A stretch of 64,000 bases of DNA from Pseudomonas akapageensis (GTDB taxonomy: Bacteria; Pseudomonadota; Gammaproteobacteria; Pseudomonadales; Pseudomonadaceae), in the NCBI RefSeq assembly GCF_011355085.1, contig NZ_VXCP01000044.1, positions 1 to 64,000 of the forward strand, written 5' to 3'. Made by a program: the position numbers and the translations under genes. Under the pieces are notes generated by a model. It ran no database searches. It worked only from the letters and a program-made list of their open reading frames with translations, and was not told where the DNA came from. This document shows, one piece after another, positions 25,375-33,039 of this stretch. Positions within the stretch are counted from its first letter, which is position 1. Every line of letters starts with the position of its first letter.

Positions 25375-26316
25375 TTAAAAAACAGTCATGATACGAATAC
25401 TCAACTTGTCTCCTTCAGCGCGATTCTCCGCTTCGCTCTCGACATAATAGTTGACGAGGATCGAGGTCTTTGCATGCTTGAACATGATGCCCGGTCCGAA
25501 GCCATAGACCTGCTCGCGAGAGTCCTCCTGGGAGACGCCGTCGATTTTATCGTCAGTGATCTGTTTCAACGCGTAGCCCGCAACACCTACACGAATGCTC
25601 TCCGTAACAGCAAAGGAGACAGACATGTTCATATGGAACGCCTGTCCCGGCTGGATGCTATCGGCGTTCAGGAACGAAGCGGGATCGTGATTTTTTCCCG
25701 ACCACGCGTACTGAAAGCGCCCGCTGAACTCGACCTTGTCTGTGGCTTGGTAGGTGAAGGCGTAGTGCGGATCTACAATCCACACGTTGCTGCCCGCATT
25801 GATACTTTTATCGGGATCGTACGCCCCGGTAGGCGCAATGAGCGACAGGTTGAATCTCTGCCAGAAAGGCCGTCCAAACAAAGAGACGGGCGCCCATTGC
25901 AAGATCATGGGTGAAATGATTGTGTCGCCGAACATTGTTCGGCTGCCCTTCGGCCCATTGTCGATGTTGAGATCGACGTTGACGATTGGCTGCAGAATCT
26001 CAACGCCGTAATTGGCTCCGAACAGCTTGAAGTCACTAATGTAGGCGAAATGGGGAAGGAACGTTTCTGTCCTGATCCTCTGTTCGCCTGGGAGAGAATG
26101 CCCCATAGAATCTTTATTGTTGTCCGACCAGAAAAACTCGAATGGCGCCTCGAGCAGGATTCCGGGGCCGGCAATGCCGTCTTCGAAGCTGGTATTGCCG
26201 AGGGCGAGGGGCGGAAGACTAACCTCGTCGGCCCGGACGGTTTCCTGCATAAGCATCACGAAAACAAACGTTGAAATGTTCAGGTCAACCTGGCGCGTAC
26301 CCGTGACGGATTTCAT
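25375..26316 (-). CDS. Outer-membrane protein of the phenol/MetA-pathway (SphA) family
   Basis: A protein of about 313 residues in the family sometimes called Phenol_MetA_deg, predicted beta-barrels found beside aromatic and sphingosine catabolic genes. Features are the N-terminal LPPLALGNTSFEDGIAGPG, a long run of alternating strands (FNLSLIAPTGAYDP, YAFTYQATDKVEFSGRFQYAW) and a terminal RIMTVF ending in phenylalanine. An ATG at 26316 gives a short hydrophobic leader (STFVFVMLM before VRADE), a plausible signal peptide. A GTG start at 26403 is less convincing. Isolated here between decayed genes, it might serve uptake of aromatics for the adjacent lig pathway. Confidence 0.75.
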   Translation of the reverse strand: MKSVTGTRQVDLNISTFVFVMLMQETVRADEVSLPPLALGNTSFEDGIAGPGILLEAPFEFFWSDNNKDSMGHSLPGEQRIRTETFLPHFAYISDFKLFGANYGVEILQPIVNVDLNIDNGPKGSRTMFGDTIISPMILQWAPVSLFGRPFWQRFNLSLIAPTGAYDPDKSINAGSNVWIVDPHYAFTYQATDKVEFSGRFQYAWSGKNHDPASFLNADSIQPGQAFHMNMSVSFAVTESIRVGVAGYALKQITDDKIDGVSQEDSREQVYGFGPGIMFKHAKTSILVNYYVESEAENRAEGDKLSIRIMTVF

Positions 26317-26776
26317 GTCGAGATTGCTTTGAGTGACAGGTTCATTTTGTAGCAATTGTGGCCCATACGATTGCTCCTTTGATCGCGTTCGTTGTATGTG
26401 CACTGATCACTCAATTTACCGGCTACGAAAGCTGGAATATACGGCGCAATGAATTCCGGTTGCTCTCTGGATTGATTATGACGAACTCCGAAGGTTTAGC
26501 TCTGCAGGCTCCCTTTGTCTTGAGCTCATCAGCAAAAATCTGACGCTCGGATTTGCACAGTATGCTCATGTGGGCTAGCGTTATGTACCGAAAGGTACAT
26601 AACGAGTCTTTTCCCCAGAGATAGGCAGTAGGATTTGAGCACGGGAAGGAGCTTGTCCCTACTCTTGCAAATGCCCGCTCCCTTGCCCTGGCTGAATCAC
26701 CCGCCGTCCTTCGGTTCATTTCATCGTGTCACCGCGCGAGTCCTTGGCGCCTCCTCAATAATTGAAGGAGAAAGGT
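26317..26776. other. Intergenic leader between outer-membrane protein and hydrolase
   Basis: No supported gene. It holds the strong inverted repeat at 26579-26604 and the ribosome site (AAGGAGAAAGG) of the hydrolase at 26777. Confidence 0.5.
26579..26604. promoter_or_regulatory. Perfect 11-bp inverted repeat with GAAA loop
   Basis: Arms cgttatgtacc and ggtacataacg enclose gaaa. It is followed by agtctttt, so it could act as a terminator of transcripts entering from the left, or as an operator for the hydrolase operon (the TetR gene at 28829 is a candidate binder). The symmetry is certain, the role open. Confidence 0.5.
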
Positions 26777-27622
26777 ATGAACACGCTCAATCACAAACGA
26801 GCTGCCGTCAACGGTGTCGTTCTTCATTACGTGACGGTAGGTCAAGGGCCAGTAGTCCTGTGCATGCATGGATGGCCACAAAACCATCGGGAATTCCTGC
26901 CGGTCATCGAGGGCTTCACTGACAAGTACACGTTCATTGCTCCCGACCTGCGCGGTTATGCCGACAGTGACAAACCGTTCGTTGGCTATGAACCTAAAAC
27001 GATCGCTCAGGACATGCTCGATCTGCTCGACGTCGAGAAGGTCGATAAATTTCATATTCTCAGCCATGACCTTGGCGGACCTCCGTCAGTTGCCCTGGCC
27101 TATATGGCATCCAACCGGGCTCTGTCGTTATCAACCATCGAGACACCTTTCTTTGGGCTCGACTTCCCAGGGTACGTCGATCCGCGAGTTGCGTACTGGC
27201 ATCTTAGTATGCACATGAATATGGACATTACCCGGATGTTGATCGAAGGTCGTGAGGAGCAATATCTTCGCCATTTTTTCCGCGATTTTGCTTATAACCC
27301 GTCAGCGTTCTCAGAAGAGGAAGTACAGCAGTATGTGATGCAGATGCGCCAGCCTGGCAATCTGCGGGCAAGTCTCAATCACTACGGTTACATCCCACAA
27401 ATGGCAGAACAAACGGCTGAGCTCGCGAAAATAAAGTTGTCAGTTCCTATGCTGGCCTGGGCAGGTCGGGTGTCTTTTGGGAACCATTGTTTCGCTTGTG
27501 CGAAGGCCATCGCCACCTCTGCAAAGGGCGGTGTCATCGAAGAGTGCGGACATTGGGTATTCGAAGAGAAAACGGACTTTATCCGAGAGGAGCTTGGTGC
27601 GTTTTGGGGAAGCGTCAGCTAA
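26777..27622 (+). CDS. Alpha/beta hydrolase, epoxide-hydrolase-like
   Basis: A 281-residue alpha/beta-hydrolase. The oxyanion motif HGWPQNHREF is near residue 34. The nucleophile elbow reads SHDLGG with aspartate, as in epoxide hydrolases and haloacid/haloalkane dehalogenases rather than serine esterases. The catalytic histidine is in EECGHWVFEE. A strong ribosome site precedes ATG 26777. The acid position near WAGRVSFGNH reads WAGRVS, where related enzymes have GDKS-like residues, so activity should be tested. It is followed by VOC and XapX genes in the same direction, suggesting a small detoxification operon. Confidence 0.88.
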   Translation: MNTLNHKRAAVNGVVLHYVTVGQGPVVLCMHGWPQNHREFLPVIEGFTDKYTFIAPDLRGYADSDKPFVGYEPKTIAQDMLDLLDVEKVDKFHILSHDLGGPPSVALAYMASNRALSLSTIETPFFGLDFPGYVDPRVAYWHLSMHMNMDITRMLIEGREEQYLRHFFRDFAYNPSAFSEEEVQQYVMQMRQPGNLRASLNHYGYIPQMAEQTAELAKIKLSVPMLAWAGRVSFGNHCFACAKAIATSAKGGVIEECGHWVFEEKTDFIREELGAFWGSVS

Positions 27623-27742
27623 CTGGCTGATGCATGCGTTCGGGTGCTTCCAGCTCGCCACTTGCTCTAGCTAGACGTACCCGCATACCTTGCAGGGGAA
27701 TCTGGCTCATAACCCCTGCGTCATTCTCTTTCGAGGTGTGAC

Positions 27743-28222
27743 ATGTCTAATACCCTTAGATCATCCGGCATTTTTCGAGCCGATCACACTGGTTTCACGG
27801 TAGCGTCTCTAGCGGACTCTCTCCACTTTTGGACAGAGGTACTCGGCTTCAAGCATCTATATACAAGCGAGTACGGATCCGGTGAATTCCTTGACAACCT
27901 AGTAGGGGTCAAGGGTGCATCGCTGACATTGGCGATGGTAGAGGCACCAGGCGGGCACTTGGTTGAATTGCTCGAATATCACAACCCAGATGACCGCGAA
28001 TGGATGCAACCTCGATCTTGTGATGTCGGCTCGGTGCACCTGGCTTTTACCGTTTCTGATTTGGACGGATTATTGAATAGGGTTGAAGCAGCCGGGTGGC
28101 ATCGGCTGGGAGCCCCACAAACGGTGGAGAGTGGCGAGAGGGCAGGTTTGAAACTGGCCTATGCCCGTGGACCCGATGGGGTAACCCTGGAGTCTCTCCA
28201 ATGGCCGACCCCGTTGCAGTAA
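27743..28222 (+). CDS. VOC family protein (glyoxalase/bleomycin-resistance fold)
   Basis: A 159-residue vicinal-oxygen-chelate protein. It has the two-module pattern: GIFRADHTGFTVASLADSL with a metal-ligand histidine, GHLVELLEY carrying the glutamate, then VGSVHLAFTVSDLDGLL and the final GVTLESLQW glutamate. The family includes glyoxalases, extradiol dioxygenases and antibiotic-binding proteins. The exact substrate cannot be assigned. It begins 120 bases after the hydrolase gene with GAGGTGTGAC before the ATG. Confidence 0.87.
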   Translation: MSNTLRSSGIFRADHTGFTVASLADSLHFWTEVLGFKHLYTSEYGSGEFLDNLVGVKGASLTLAMVEAPGGHLVELLEYHNPDDREWMQPRSCDVGSVHLAFTVSDLDGLLNRVEAAGWHRLGAPQTVESGERAGLKLAYARGPDGVTLESLQWPTPLQ

Positions 28223-28330
28223 TCGCTGCTGGACGACACAGCTGCTGGCGCAAAACAAAACTGACGATCCGCATGTCCGGTATCGCTCCAGTCAGCGGTC
28301 GATCCTCGCAATTCTTGGAGGAAAACTCCC

Positions 28331-28552
28331 ATGAGCTACGTAAAGGTATTCATTGGATTGATTCTGTCATTTGCCGTAGGTGCCGGATGCCGGTTACTGC
28401 TGATCCCTGTGCCTTCTCCTCCCGTTCTGACCGGAGCACTGTTGGTGTTCATGATGAGCTTGGGGTATTGGCTCGTTGATCGCTACCTCTGCAATCGAGA
28501 GGCGGAACATAAACGACTATGCGGCGGCCCTATCCTGAGGGAAAAGTCATGA
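28331..28552 (+). CDS. XapX domain small membrane protein (first copy)
   Basis: A 73-residue protein with the XapX (DUF1427) pattern: a helix with FAVGAGCRLLLIPVPSPPVL followed by a second hydrophobic helix (TGALLVFMMSLGYWLV) and a charged tail. Members are small inner-membrane proteins of unknown role, often near xanthosine or redox genes. A strong GGAGGAAAA ribosome site precedes the ATG. The stop overlaps the start of a second XapX gene. Confidence 0.8.
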   Translation: MSYVKVFIGLILSFAVGAGCRLLLIPVPSPPVLTGALLVFMMSLGYWLVDRYLCNREAEHKRLCGGPILREKS

Positions 28553-28698
28553 TTGCCCTAGGGTTTGGATGCGCGATAGGGGGGTTGATTGGTGCGGGCT
28601 GTCGGTGGTTCGACATTCCGTCCCCGGCCCCCCCGACACCTTTTGGTGCACTCTTGGTAGTGGCTATGACCATTGGATACGTGGTGGCAGGGGGATAA
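28549..28698 (+). CDS. XapX domain small membrane protein (second copy)
   Basis: A 49-residue protein with the same signature (GCAIGGLIGAGCRWFDIPSP, then FGALLVVAMTIGYVVAGG). Its ATG overlaps the previous stop as ATGA, which implies coupled translation. Two overlapping XapX proteins, the second without the charged tail, suggest a heteromeric membrane complex. That is an inference from arrangement only. Confidence 0.78.
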   Translation: MIALGFGCAIGGLIGAGCRWFDIPSPAPPTPFGALLVVAMTIGYVVAGG

Positions 28699-28774
28699 AA
28701 CCCTGTCGTTTACCCGGGCAATAGAAATGGCAACTTACCAGTGAGCAGAGTTGGTAAAAAAAAGGCTCGAACAC

Positions 28775-28796
28775 TTTAGGGACCGGCTGGTCTAAA
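28775..28796. promoter_or_regulatory. Candidate TetR operator
   Basis: An imperfect dyad, tttag-ggacc-ggct-ggtc-taaa, lies about 33-54 bases upstream of the TetR start. Its gacc..ggtc core resembles operators of NemR/AcuR-type repressors, which fits autoregulation. Confidence 0.4.
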
Positions 28797-28828
28797 ATTG
28801 TTTTTTTCTGACTATCCCTAAGAGAGTT

Positions 28829-29401
28829 ATGGCACGTCCACGTGAGTTTGACGAAGAAGAGGTGTTGGAGCAGGCGCTGATTGTTTTCTGGCAAAAAGGC
28901 TACGAAGGGACAAGCCTTATGAACTTGCTGGAGGCCACGGGGCTTACGAAATCCAGCTTGTATGCCGCCTTCGGCAATAAAGAATCCCTCTTCTGCCGGG
29001 TTGTCGAACGCTATCAACAAAAATACCTGAGTTTTCGCATCGAGGCTTTTGCCGAGCCGACGCCACGTCGAATTGTTGAGCGGCTTCTGCTCGGTATGGT
29101 GGACCTCCACATAAACGAGAACACCCCTCTTGGGTGTCTTGAGGTAAATAGCGCAATAGCTTGCTCGGCGGAAGGCGAGGCAATACGCGAACTGCTTGTT
29201 GCCAACCGAGCGATTACGCGTGAGGCTCTACGAGATCGTTTCGAAGAAGTCGCCGGTAAGCTACCCAAAGGTATGACGTCGGATCAGGCGGCATTCTTTA
29301 TCGCCACGCTTATCCAGGGCATGGCGATTCAGGCAAAAAGCGGAGCTTGCAGGCAGGATTTGCTGGATTTGGTTAACTCGGTGTTGTTGGCATGGCCCTA
29401 G
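28829..29401 (+). CDS. TetR/AcrR family transcriptional regulator
   Basis: A 190-residue repressor. The N-terminal DNA-binding part is ARPREFDEEEVLEQALIVFW and LLEATGLTKSSLYAAFGNK. The sequence resembles the AcuR/ComR-like group that senses reactive or electrophilic compounds. Cysteines in the ligand domain (LGCLEVNSAIAC) may serve in sensing, which is speculative. It could control the hydrolase-VOC-XapX genes upstream, the minus-strand monooxygenase downstream, or both. Confidence 0.88.
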   Translation: MARPREFDEEEVLEQALIVFWQKGYEGTSLMNLLEATGLTKSSLYAAFGNKESLFCRVVERYQQKYLSFRIEAFAEPTPRRIVERLLLGMVDLHINENTPLGCLEVNSAIACSAEGEAIRELLVANRAITREALRDRFEEVAGKLPKGMTSDQAAFFIATLIQGMAIQAKSGACRQDLLDLVNSVLLAWP

Positions 29402-29485
29402 GGCTGAGATGCTGGTAACAGTGCAGAGATAGGGGCGTTGCTCCGCTGAGCCCGCCCCGCAATCAATCGTATCGGCGTCAGGATT

Positions 29486-29812
29486 TCAAGCAGCGCGGCG
29501 TTGCGGGTAGCTTTTAATGATGTCGAGGAATTCGATACGACGCGCCTTGGCCAGCAAGTCCGGCAGCAGTTTCTCATAAGCCTGACGATAAGCTTTGCTG
29601 AGGTGATGGCTGATGAAGTACTCGCTGCTGCAGCCCCAGGTTTCATAGAGCACAACGGTGTTTGGTTCGCTTTGCGAGTCGTGAATCCAGGTATTGATGA
29701 AATCCGGCTCAGCGGACATTTCATGAACCACCTTGAACAGGTGTTCCTTCATTTCTTCGAGCCGACCTTCTTTGGCTGTCAGATGAACGATAAACGCGAC
29801 TTGATCACTCAT
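29486..29812 (-). CDS. Antibiotic biosynthesis monooxygenase (ABM) family protein
   Basis: A 108-residue dimeric alpha-beta barrel protein. Typical elements are VAFIVHLTAKEGRLEEMKEH, PNTVVLYETW and HHLSKAYRQAYEKL. The family includes quinol monooxygenases such as YgiN and small heme-degrading enzymes, which need no bound cofactor. A good AAGGAAGG ribosome site precedes ATG 29812. It is convergent with the TetR gene. A stress or quinone-related role is likely, the substrate unknown. Confidence 0.82.
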   Translation of the reverse strand: MSDQVAFIVHLTAKEGRLEEMKEHLFKVVHEMSAEPDFINTWIHDSQSEPNTVVLYETWGCSSEYFISHHLSKAYRQAYEKLLPDLLAKARRIEFLDIIKSYPQRRAA

Positions 29813-30099
29813 TGCATTACCTTCCTTTCAGTTGTTGGACGCAATCCTGAAAATTCACGATGTGCTCCAGGGTTTGCGGGTAACGAAGCGTTCGTCTACG
29901 GCCTGAATGGCAGTGCGTTTCGTCGTGAGAGCAACAATGCGCTGATTATGTTCGAAAGACGCACGGGTAATTTGTACTAAACATTCGAAATACTTGTTTA
30001 TGTGGTAGGGCATATGGGGGAATTACCGCCAGTCTCATCACGGGCAATACCCGTAAAAAAGCAGAAGCCAGGAGGCTGCCTGGCCTCGTCTAATTCCCT

Positions 30100-30464
30100 G
30101 GTTGGAGCCTCATATCCAACCGGAGGGGGGGCAGAAGGCGAAGCAGGAGCAACTGAAGGCACCCCAGAAGTCCAGAAATCACTGAAAGACGCATTCGACT
30201 GACGCGCCCAATCGTGCCTATGACCAATACCGAGCAGCCGCCCACACATTGGTGCAACTGAGTCTTCAGCGGTGAGGCGGGCTTAAAATAACCAGGCACC
30301 TTGGCCATCGGTGACCAGTTAAGCAATACCGGCAGACTGGGTGGCCCAAGCTTGTCGAATTCAGCACTGGCATAGCCTACTTTGCCGTTCACTCCAGTCA
30401 GCACCGATTCAATCCACTTGATGGCTTGTTGATCACCCCGAACATCGTTCTGCTGGTGGTTCAC
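30100..30464 (-). pseudogene. C-terminal fragment of a YtcJ-like amidohydrolase
   Basis: The minus frame reads IKWIESVLTGVNGKVGYASA, then DKLGPPSLPVLLNWSP and FKPASPLKTQLHQC. This is the C-terminal region of metal-dependent amidohydrolases of the YtcJ type. There is no start and no catalytic part. The preceding piece of such a protein (SAWFSSDLGKKGQIKVGQL) is found nearby on the opposite strand at 30537-30629, so the gene has been broken and partly inverted. Confidence 0.65.
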
Positions 30465-30536
30465 TTCTTCATGCCGCGAGTGACCGCGTTGTTTGCGGAC
30501 TGGCTAAGCCAACCCTGATGGTAGATACCAAATGAA

Positions 30537-30629
30537 ACCAGTGCCTGGTTCTCCAGCGATCTGGGCAAGAAGGGGCAGATCAAAGTGGGCCAGTTGGCCG
30601 ACCTGGCTGCGCTGTCGGTAGATTTTTAG
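30537..30629 (+). pseudogene. Inverted fragment of the amidohydrolase
   Basis: The frame TSAWFSSDLGKKGQIKVGQL continues ADLAALSVDF and ends in TAG. In intact YtcJ-like proteins this block directly precedes the ESVLT...GKVVYA block seen on the minus strand at 30100-30464. Confidence 0.6.
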
Positions 30630-30653
30630 GCGATGAGGATGGTTCGCTAGAAC

Positions 30654-30698
30654 GGGATGATCCATGACTACGGTCTGCTCAACGTCGTGAGCCACCCA
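30654..30698 (+). pseudogene. C-terminal scrap of an HSL-type alpha/beta hydrolase
   Basis: GMIHDYGLLNVVSHP is the histidine-bearing C-terminal motif of hormone-sensitive-lipase-like esterases. It lies on the plus strand, directly against the N-terminal half of such an esterase coded on the minus strand (30699-31004), marking a recombination junction. Confidence 0.6.
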
Positions 30699-31004
30699 CT
30701 TGGTCGCTGCGTAGGCTTTTTTGATAGCCGTGGGATAGTGGGCCTCTGGTGAGGGCGTGGAGTTTACGAAGACTGCTGCCGCACCGGAGCCAACCAACCG
30801 ATTACGGATAAGGCGTTCATGGGGCGGGTAATCGCCCAGCACCCAGCCTCCACCGTGGAATATGAAGACAGGCAGGATACCCTTGGCTCCGGCCGGACGA
30901 ACGATCGTAAGCTCAATTTTCTGGCCGTCGGCAGTTATGGTCTTCTGGTTGACATCAGCTTTCGACAAATCCAGCTTGTCGCTAACCTGAGCGCCCGCCA
31001 GCAC
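30699..31004 (-). pseudogene. N-terminal fragment of an HSL-type alpha/beta hydrolase
   Basis: The frame contains KTITADGQKIELTIVRPAGA, VFIFHGGGWVLGDYPPHERL (oxyanion HGGG motif) and TPSPEAHYPTAIKKAYAATK, typical of hormone-sensitive-lipase-family esterases. It ends before the GDSAGG nucleophile motif at the junction near 30699, and a TAG stop lies just upstream of its beginning. It is non-functional. Confidence 0.75.
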
Positions 31005-31250
31005 GGCCCTGGCATCCTACCTCCGTCCGCAACTGTTCTATGGACAGCTACAAACTGAGTTTCGGTCTTGTTTAGCGGCAGTAGGTGCTTCTCATAAGCA
31101 GTTCAAAATCGCTTAGCTTCAACATGTTCTAAATCATCGAACGAGTAGGCCCGAAACCTGGTGCGTCATTCGAATGATATCGGCAGACGATTACTCTCAA
31201 TCCGCAACCAATCATGGGCGGACCTACTGATCACTACCGAGGATTGCACG

Positions 31251-31850
31251 ATGACTAACATTACCCGCGTTGCCGTCGTTTACCACAGTGGCTATGGTCA
31301 CACCGCCAAACAGGCTGAGGCCGTTGCTAAAGGGGCAGGCAGTGTTGTCGGGACCGAAGCCGTGCTGATCAGTGTTGACGATATCGACCAATACTGGGAA
31401 ACCTTGGAAGGTGTTGACGCAATCATCTTCGGCTCTCCAACCTACATGGGTAGTGCTTCCGCCCAGTTCAAAGGCTTCATGGACGCGACCTCGCGGACTG
31501 TCTTCGCAAAGGGTGGTGTCTGGGGCAACAAGATTGCGGCAGGTTTTACCAATGCCGCATCCCGTTCCGGTGACAAACTGGCAACCTTGCAGCAACTGTC
31601 TATCTTCGCCGCGCAGCACGGCATGCACTGGATCAACTTGGGTCTTCCACCGGGTCACAACAGCACCAAAACCACAGAAGACATGCTGAACCGCCACAGC
31701 TTCTGGCTCGGTGCAGCAGCCCAGTCTGATGCAGATGTCAGTGCTGAATTCGGTCCACCGAAAGCTGACCTGCTGACGGCCGAACACCTCGGTGCCCGTG
31801 TGGCAAAGGTAGCCCGTCAGATGGCTGCGGGTCGTCACGCTGTGGAATGA
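31251..31850 (+). CDS. WrbA-like flavodoxin-fold oxidoreductase
   Basis: A 199-residue flavodoxin-fold protein of the WrbA / NADPH-dependent FMN reductase kind. The phosphate-binding loop YHSGYGHTAKQA follows the first strand, and the FMN-side loop is IIFGSPTYMGSASAQFKGF. Such enzymes reduce quinones with two electrons or supply reduced flavin. The ATG at 31251 has GAGGA 8 bases upstream; a longer frame from 31161 has no conserved sequence. A strong terminator follows. A decayed partial copy sits at 25034-25358. Confidence 0.9.
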   Translation: MTNITRVAVVYHSGYGHTAKQAEAVAKGAGSVVGTEAVLISVDDIDQYWETLEGVDAIIFGSPTYMGSASAQFKGFMDATSRTVFAKGGVWGNKIAAGFTNAASRSGDKLATLQQLSIFAAQHGMHWINLGLPPGHNSTKTTEDMLNRHSFWLGAAAQSDADVSAEFGPPKADLLTAEHLGARVAKVARQMAAGRHAVE

Positions 31851-31871
31851 TCCCCGACGAGTGTTTAATCG

Positions 31872-31923
31872 CCGATGTACGATGGCACATCACCCAGTGA
31901 GTGCGATCGTACATCGGTTTTTT
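31872..31923 (+). terminator. Rho-independent terminator after the WrbA-like gene
   Basis: A perfect 12-bp stem (ccgatgtacgat / atcgtacatcgg) with a 22-base loop is followed by a run of six T. It lies 22 bases after the stop codon. Confidence 0.8.
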
Positions 31924-31924
31924 A

Positions 31925-32234
31925 TTAGTTTTTCTCGGCCAGAAATGCCTGGAATTTCGGTACGATAAAGTCCGGTTGTTCTTCCATAATCCAATGCCCT
32001 GCTTGTGGCACCACTAGTCCATTCACGTGTGTAAAGACAGCTTCGGCGGAAGTTTTCAGCCCCTACCGAAGGATCTTTTACCTTCTACGGCAAGCACGGG
32101 AATGTCCAGTTTCCCGTTTTTCGCCAAGAGCGCCTGGTTGTCTTTCGGATTCTGGGAGAACGCCGCAAATTGGTTGAATGTCGCGTGAGTCGCACCCGGT
32201 TGTACGTACAGAATCGCGTAATGTTCGCGGGGCA
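31925..32234 (-). pseudogene. C-terminal fragment of an alpha/beta hydrolase
   Basis: The minus frame reads PREHYAILYVQPGATHATFN, FAAFSQNPKDNQALLAKNG and IPVLAVEGKRSFG. After a frameshift near 32065 it continues AVFTHVNGLVVPQAGHWIME and ends FLAEKN. The histidine motif GHW is present but the N-terminal nucleophile region is gone. It is abruptly joined to a parA fragment at about 32235. Confidence 0.78.
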
Positions 32235-32713
32235 GGACGCTGCTGGTGAATCTCGATCCTCAGGCTAGCTCCACTCAATACCTGACAGGGCAGACAGGTG
32301 ATGCTATCCCCATGGGGATAGCCGATTTCTTCAAGCAAACCTTATCCAGCGGCCCGGCCAGCAAAAAGAATCGCGTGGCCGTCACTGATACCCGCTATGC
32401 CAATCTGCATCTGGTCACGGCTAGCCACAAGCTTGCCGACCTGCAGTCAAAGCTCGAGTCCAAATTCAAGATCAATAAGCTGCGCCGCTTGTTGGTGGAG
32501 CTTTCCGAAGATTACGAGCGCATTTATATCGATACGCCGCCGTCCTTGAATTTCTATACGCTCAGCGCGCTGATCGCCGCCGACCGCGTGTTGATTCCTT
32601 TCGATTGCGACAGCTTTTCTCGTCAGGCGCTCTACAACGTCATCGCACAAGTGGCCGAGTTGCAAGCTGACCATAATGAGTCGTTGATCGTGGAAGGGGT
32701 GGTGGTCACCTGA
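32235..32713 (+). pseudogene. Internal fragment of a ParA-type ATPase gene
   Basis: The frame LLVNLDPQASSTQYLTGQTG continues through KLRRLLVELSEDYERIYIDT, PPSLNFYTLSALIAADRVLI and FDCDSFSRQALYNVIAQVAE. This is the middle of a ParA/MinD-like partition ATPase. The Walker A lysine motif and the C-terminus are missing, and both ends join hydrolase fragments. It is inactive by itself. Confidence 0.82.
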
Positions 32714-32956
32714 GCCGTCGATTCCGCGATAGTCGGTGGCAATGATGCGCCTTGTTTGTGCCAGCCCATCGATGATCGTGGGGTCGAAGTTGTTCAGTAC
32801 CGCGCCCCAATGGTTGAACAGTACGAGCGGCACCTCGGTCTTGGGGCCGATTTCGCTATAGGCGAAGGGAATGCCATTGTCTGTGATCGAATGGTTTGCC
32901 GCGTTGACGAACGTCGTTTGCGAGCCAGCGGGGTCATTTGTTTTCGTGGGAGTCAT
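32714..32956 (-). pseudogene. N-terminal fragment of a second alpha/beta hydrolase
   Basis: From ATG 32956 the frame reads TFVNAANHSITDNGIPFAYS, EIGPKTEVPLVLFNHWGAVL and IIATDYRGIDGSG, the first third of an alpha/beta-hydrolase. It ends at the parA fragment before the nucleophile elbow. It does not look like the missing part of the fragment at 31925-32234, so two different hydrolases flank the parA piece. Confidence 0.72.
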
Positions 32957-33039
32957 GTCTACTCCGAACAGAGGGCTGCATTCGATGCAGTGCCACGGGC
33001 GCCTGCATCGAATCTGCACGGGTGTTCGCTACAAAAAGA

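Noticed and set aside
30002..30202. A 66-codon plus frame rich in Gly and Ala
   Set aside because: It overlaps the tail of the amidohydrolase fragment on the other strand, has biased composition and lacks family similarity.
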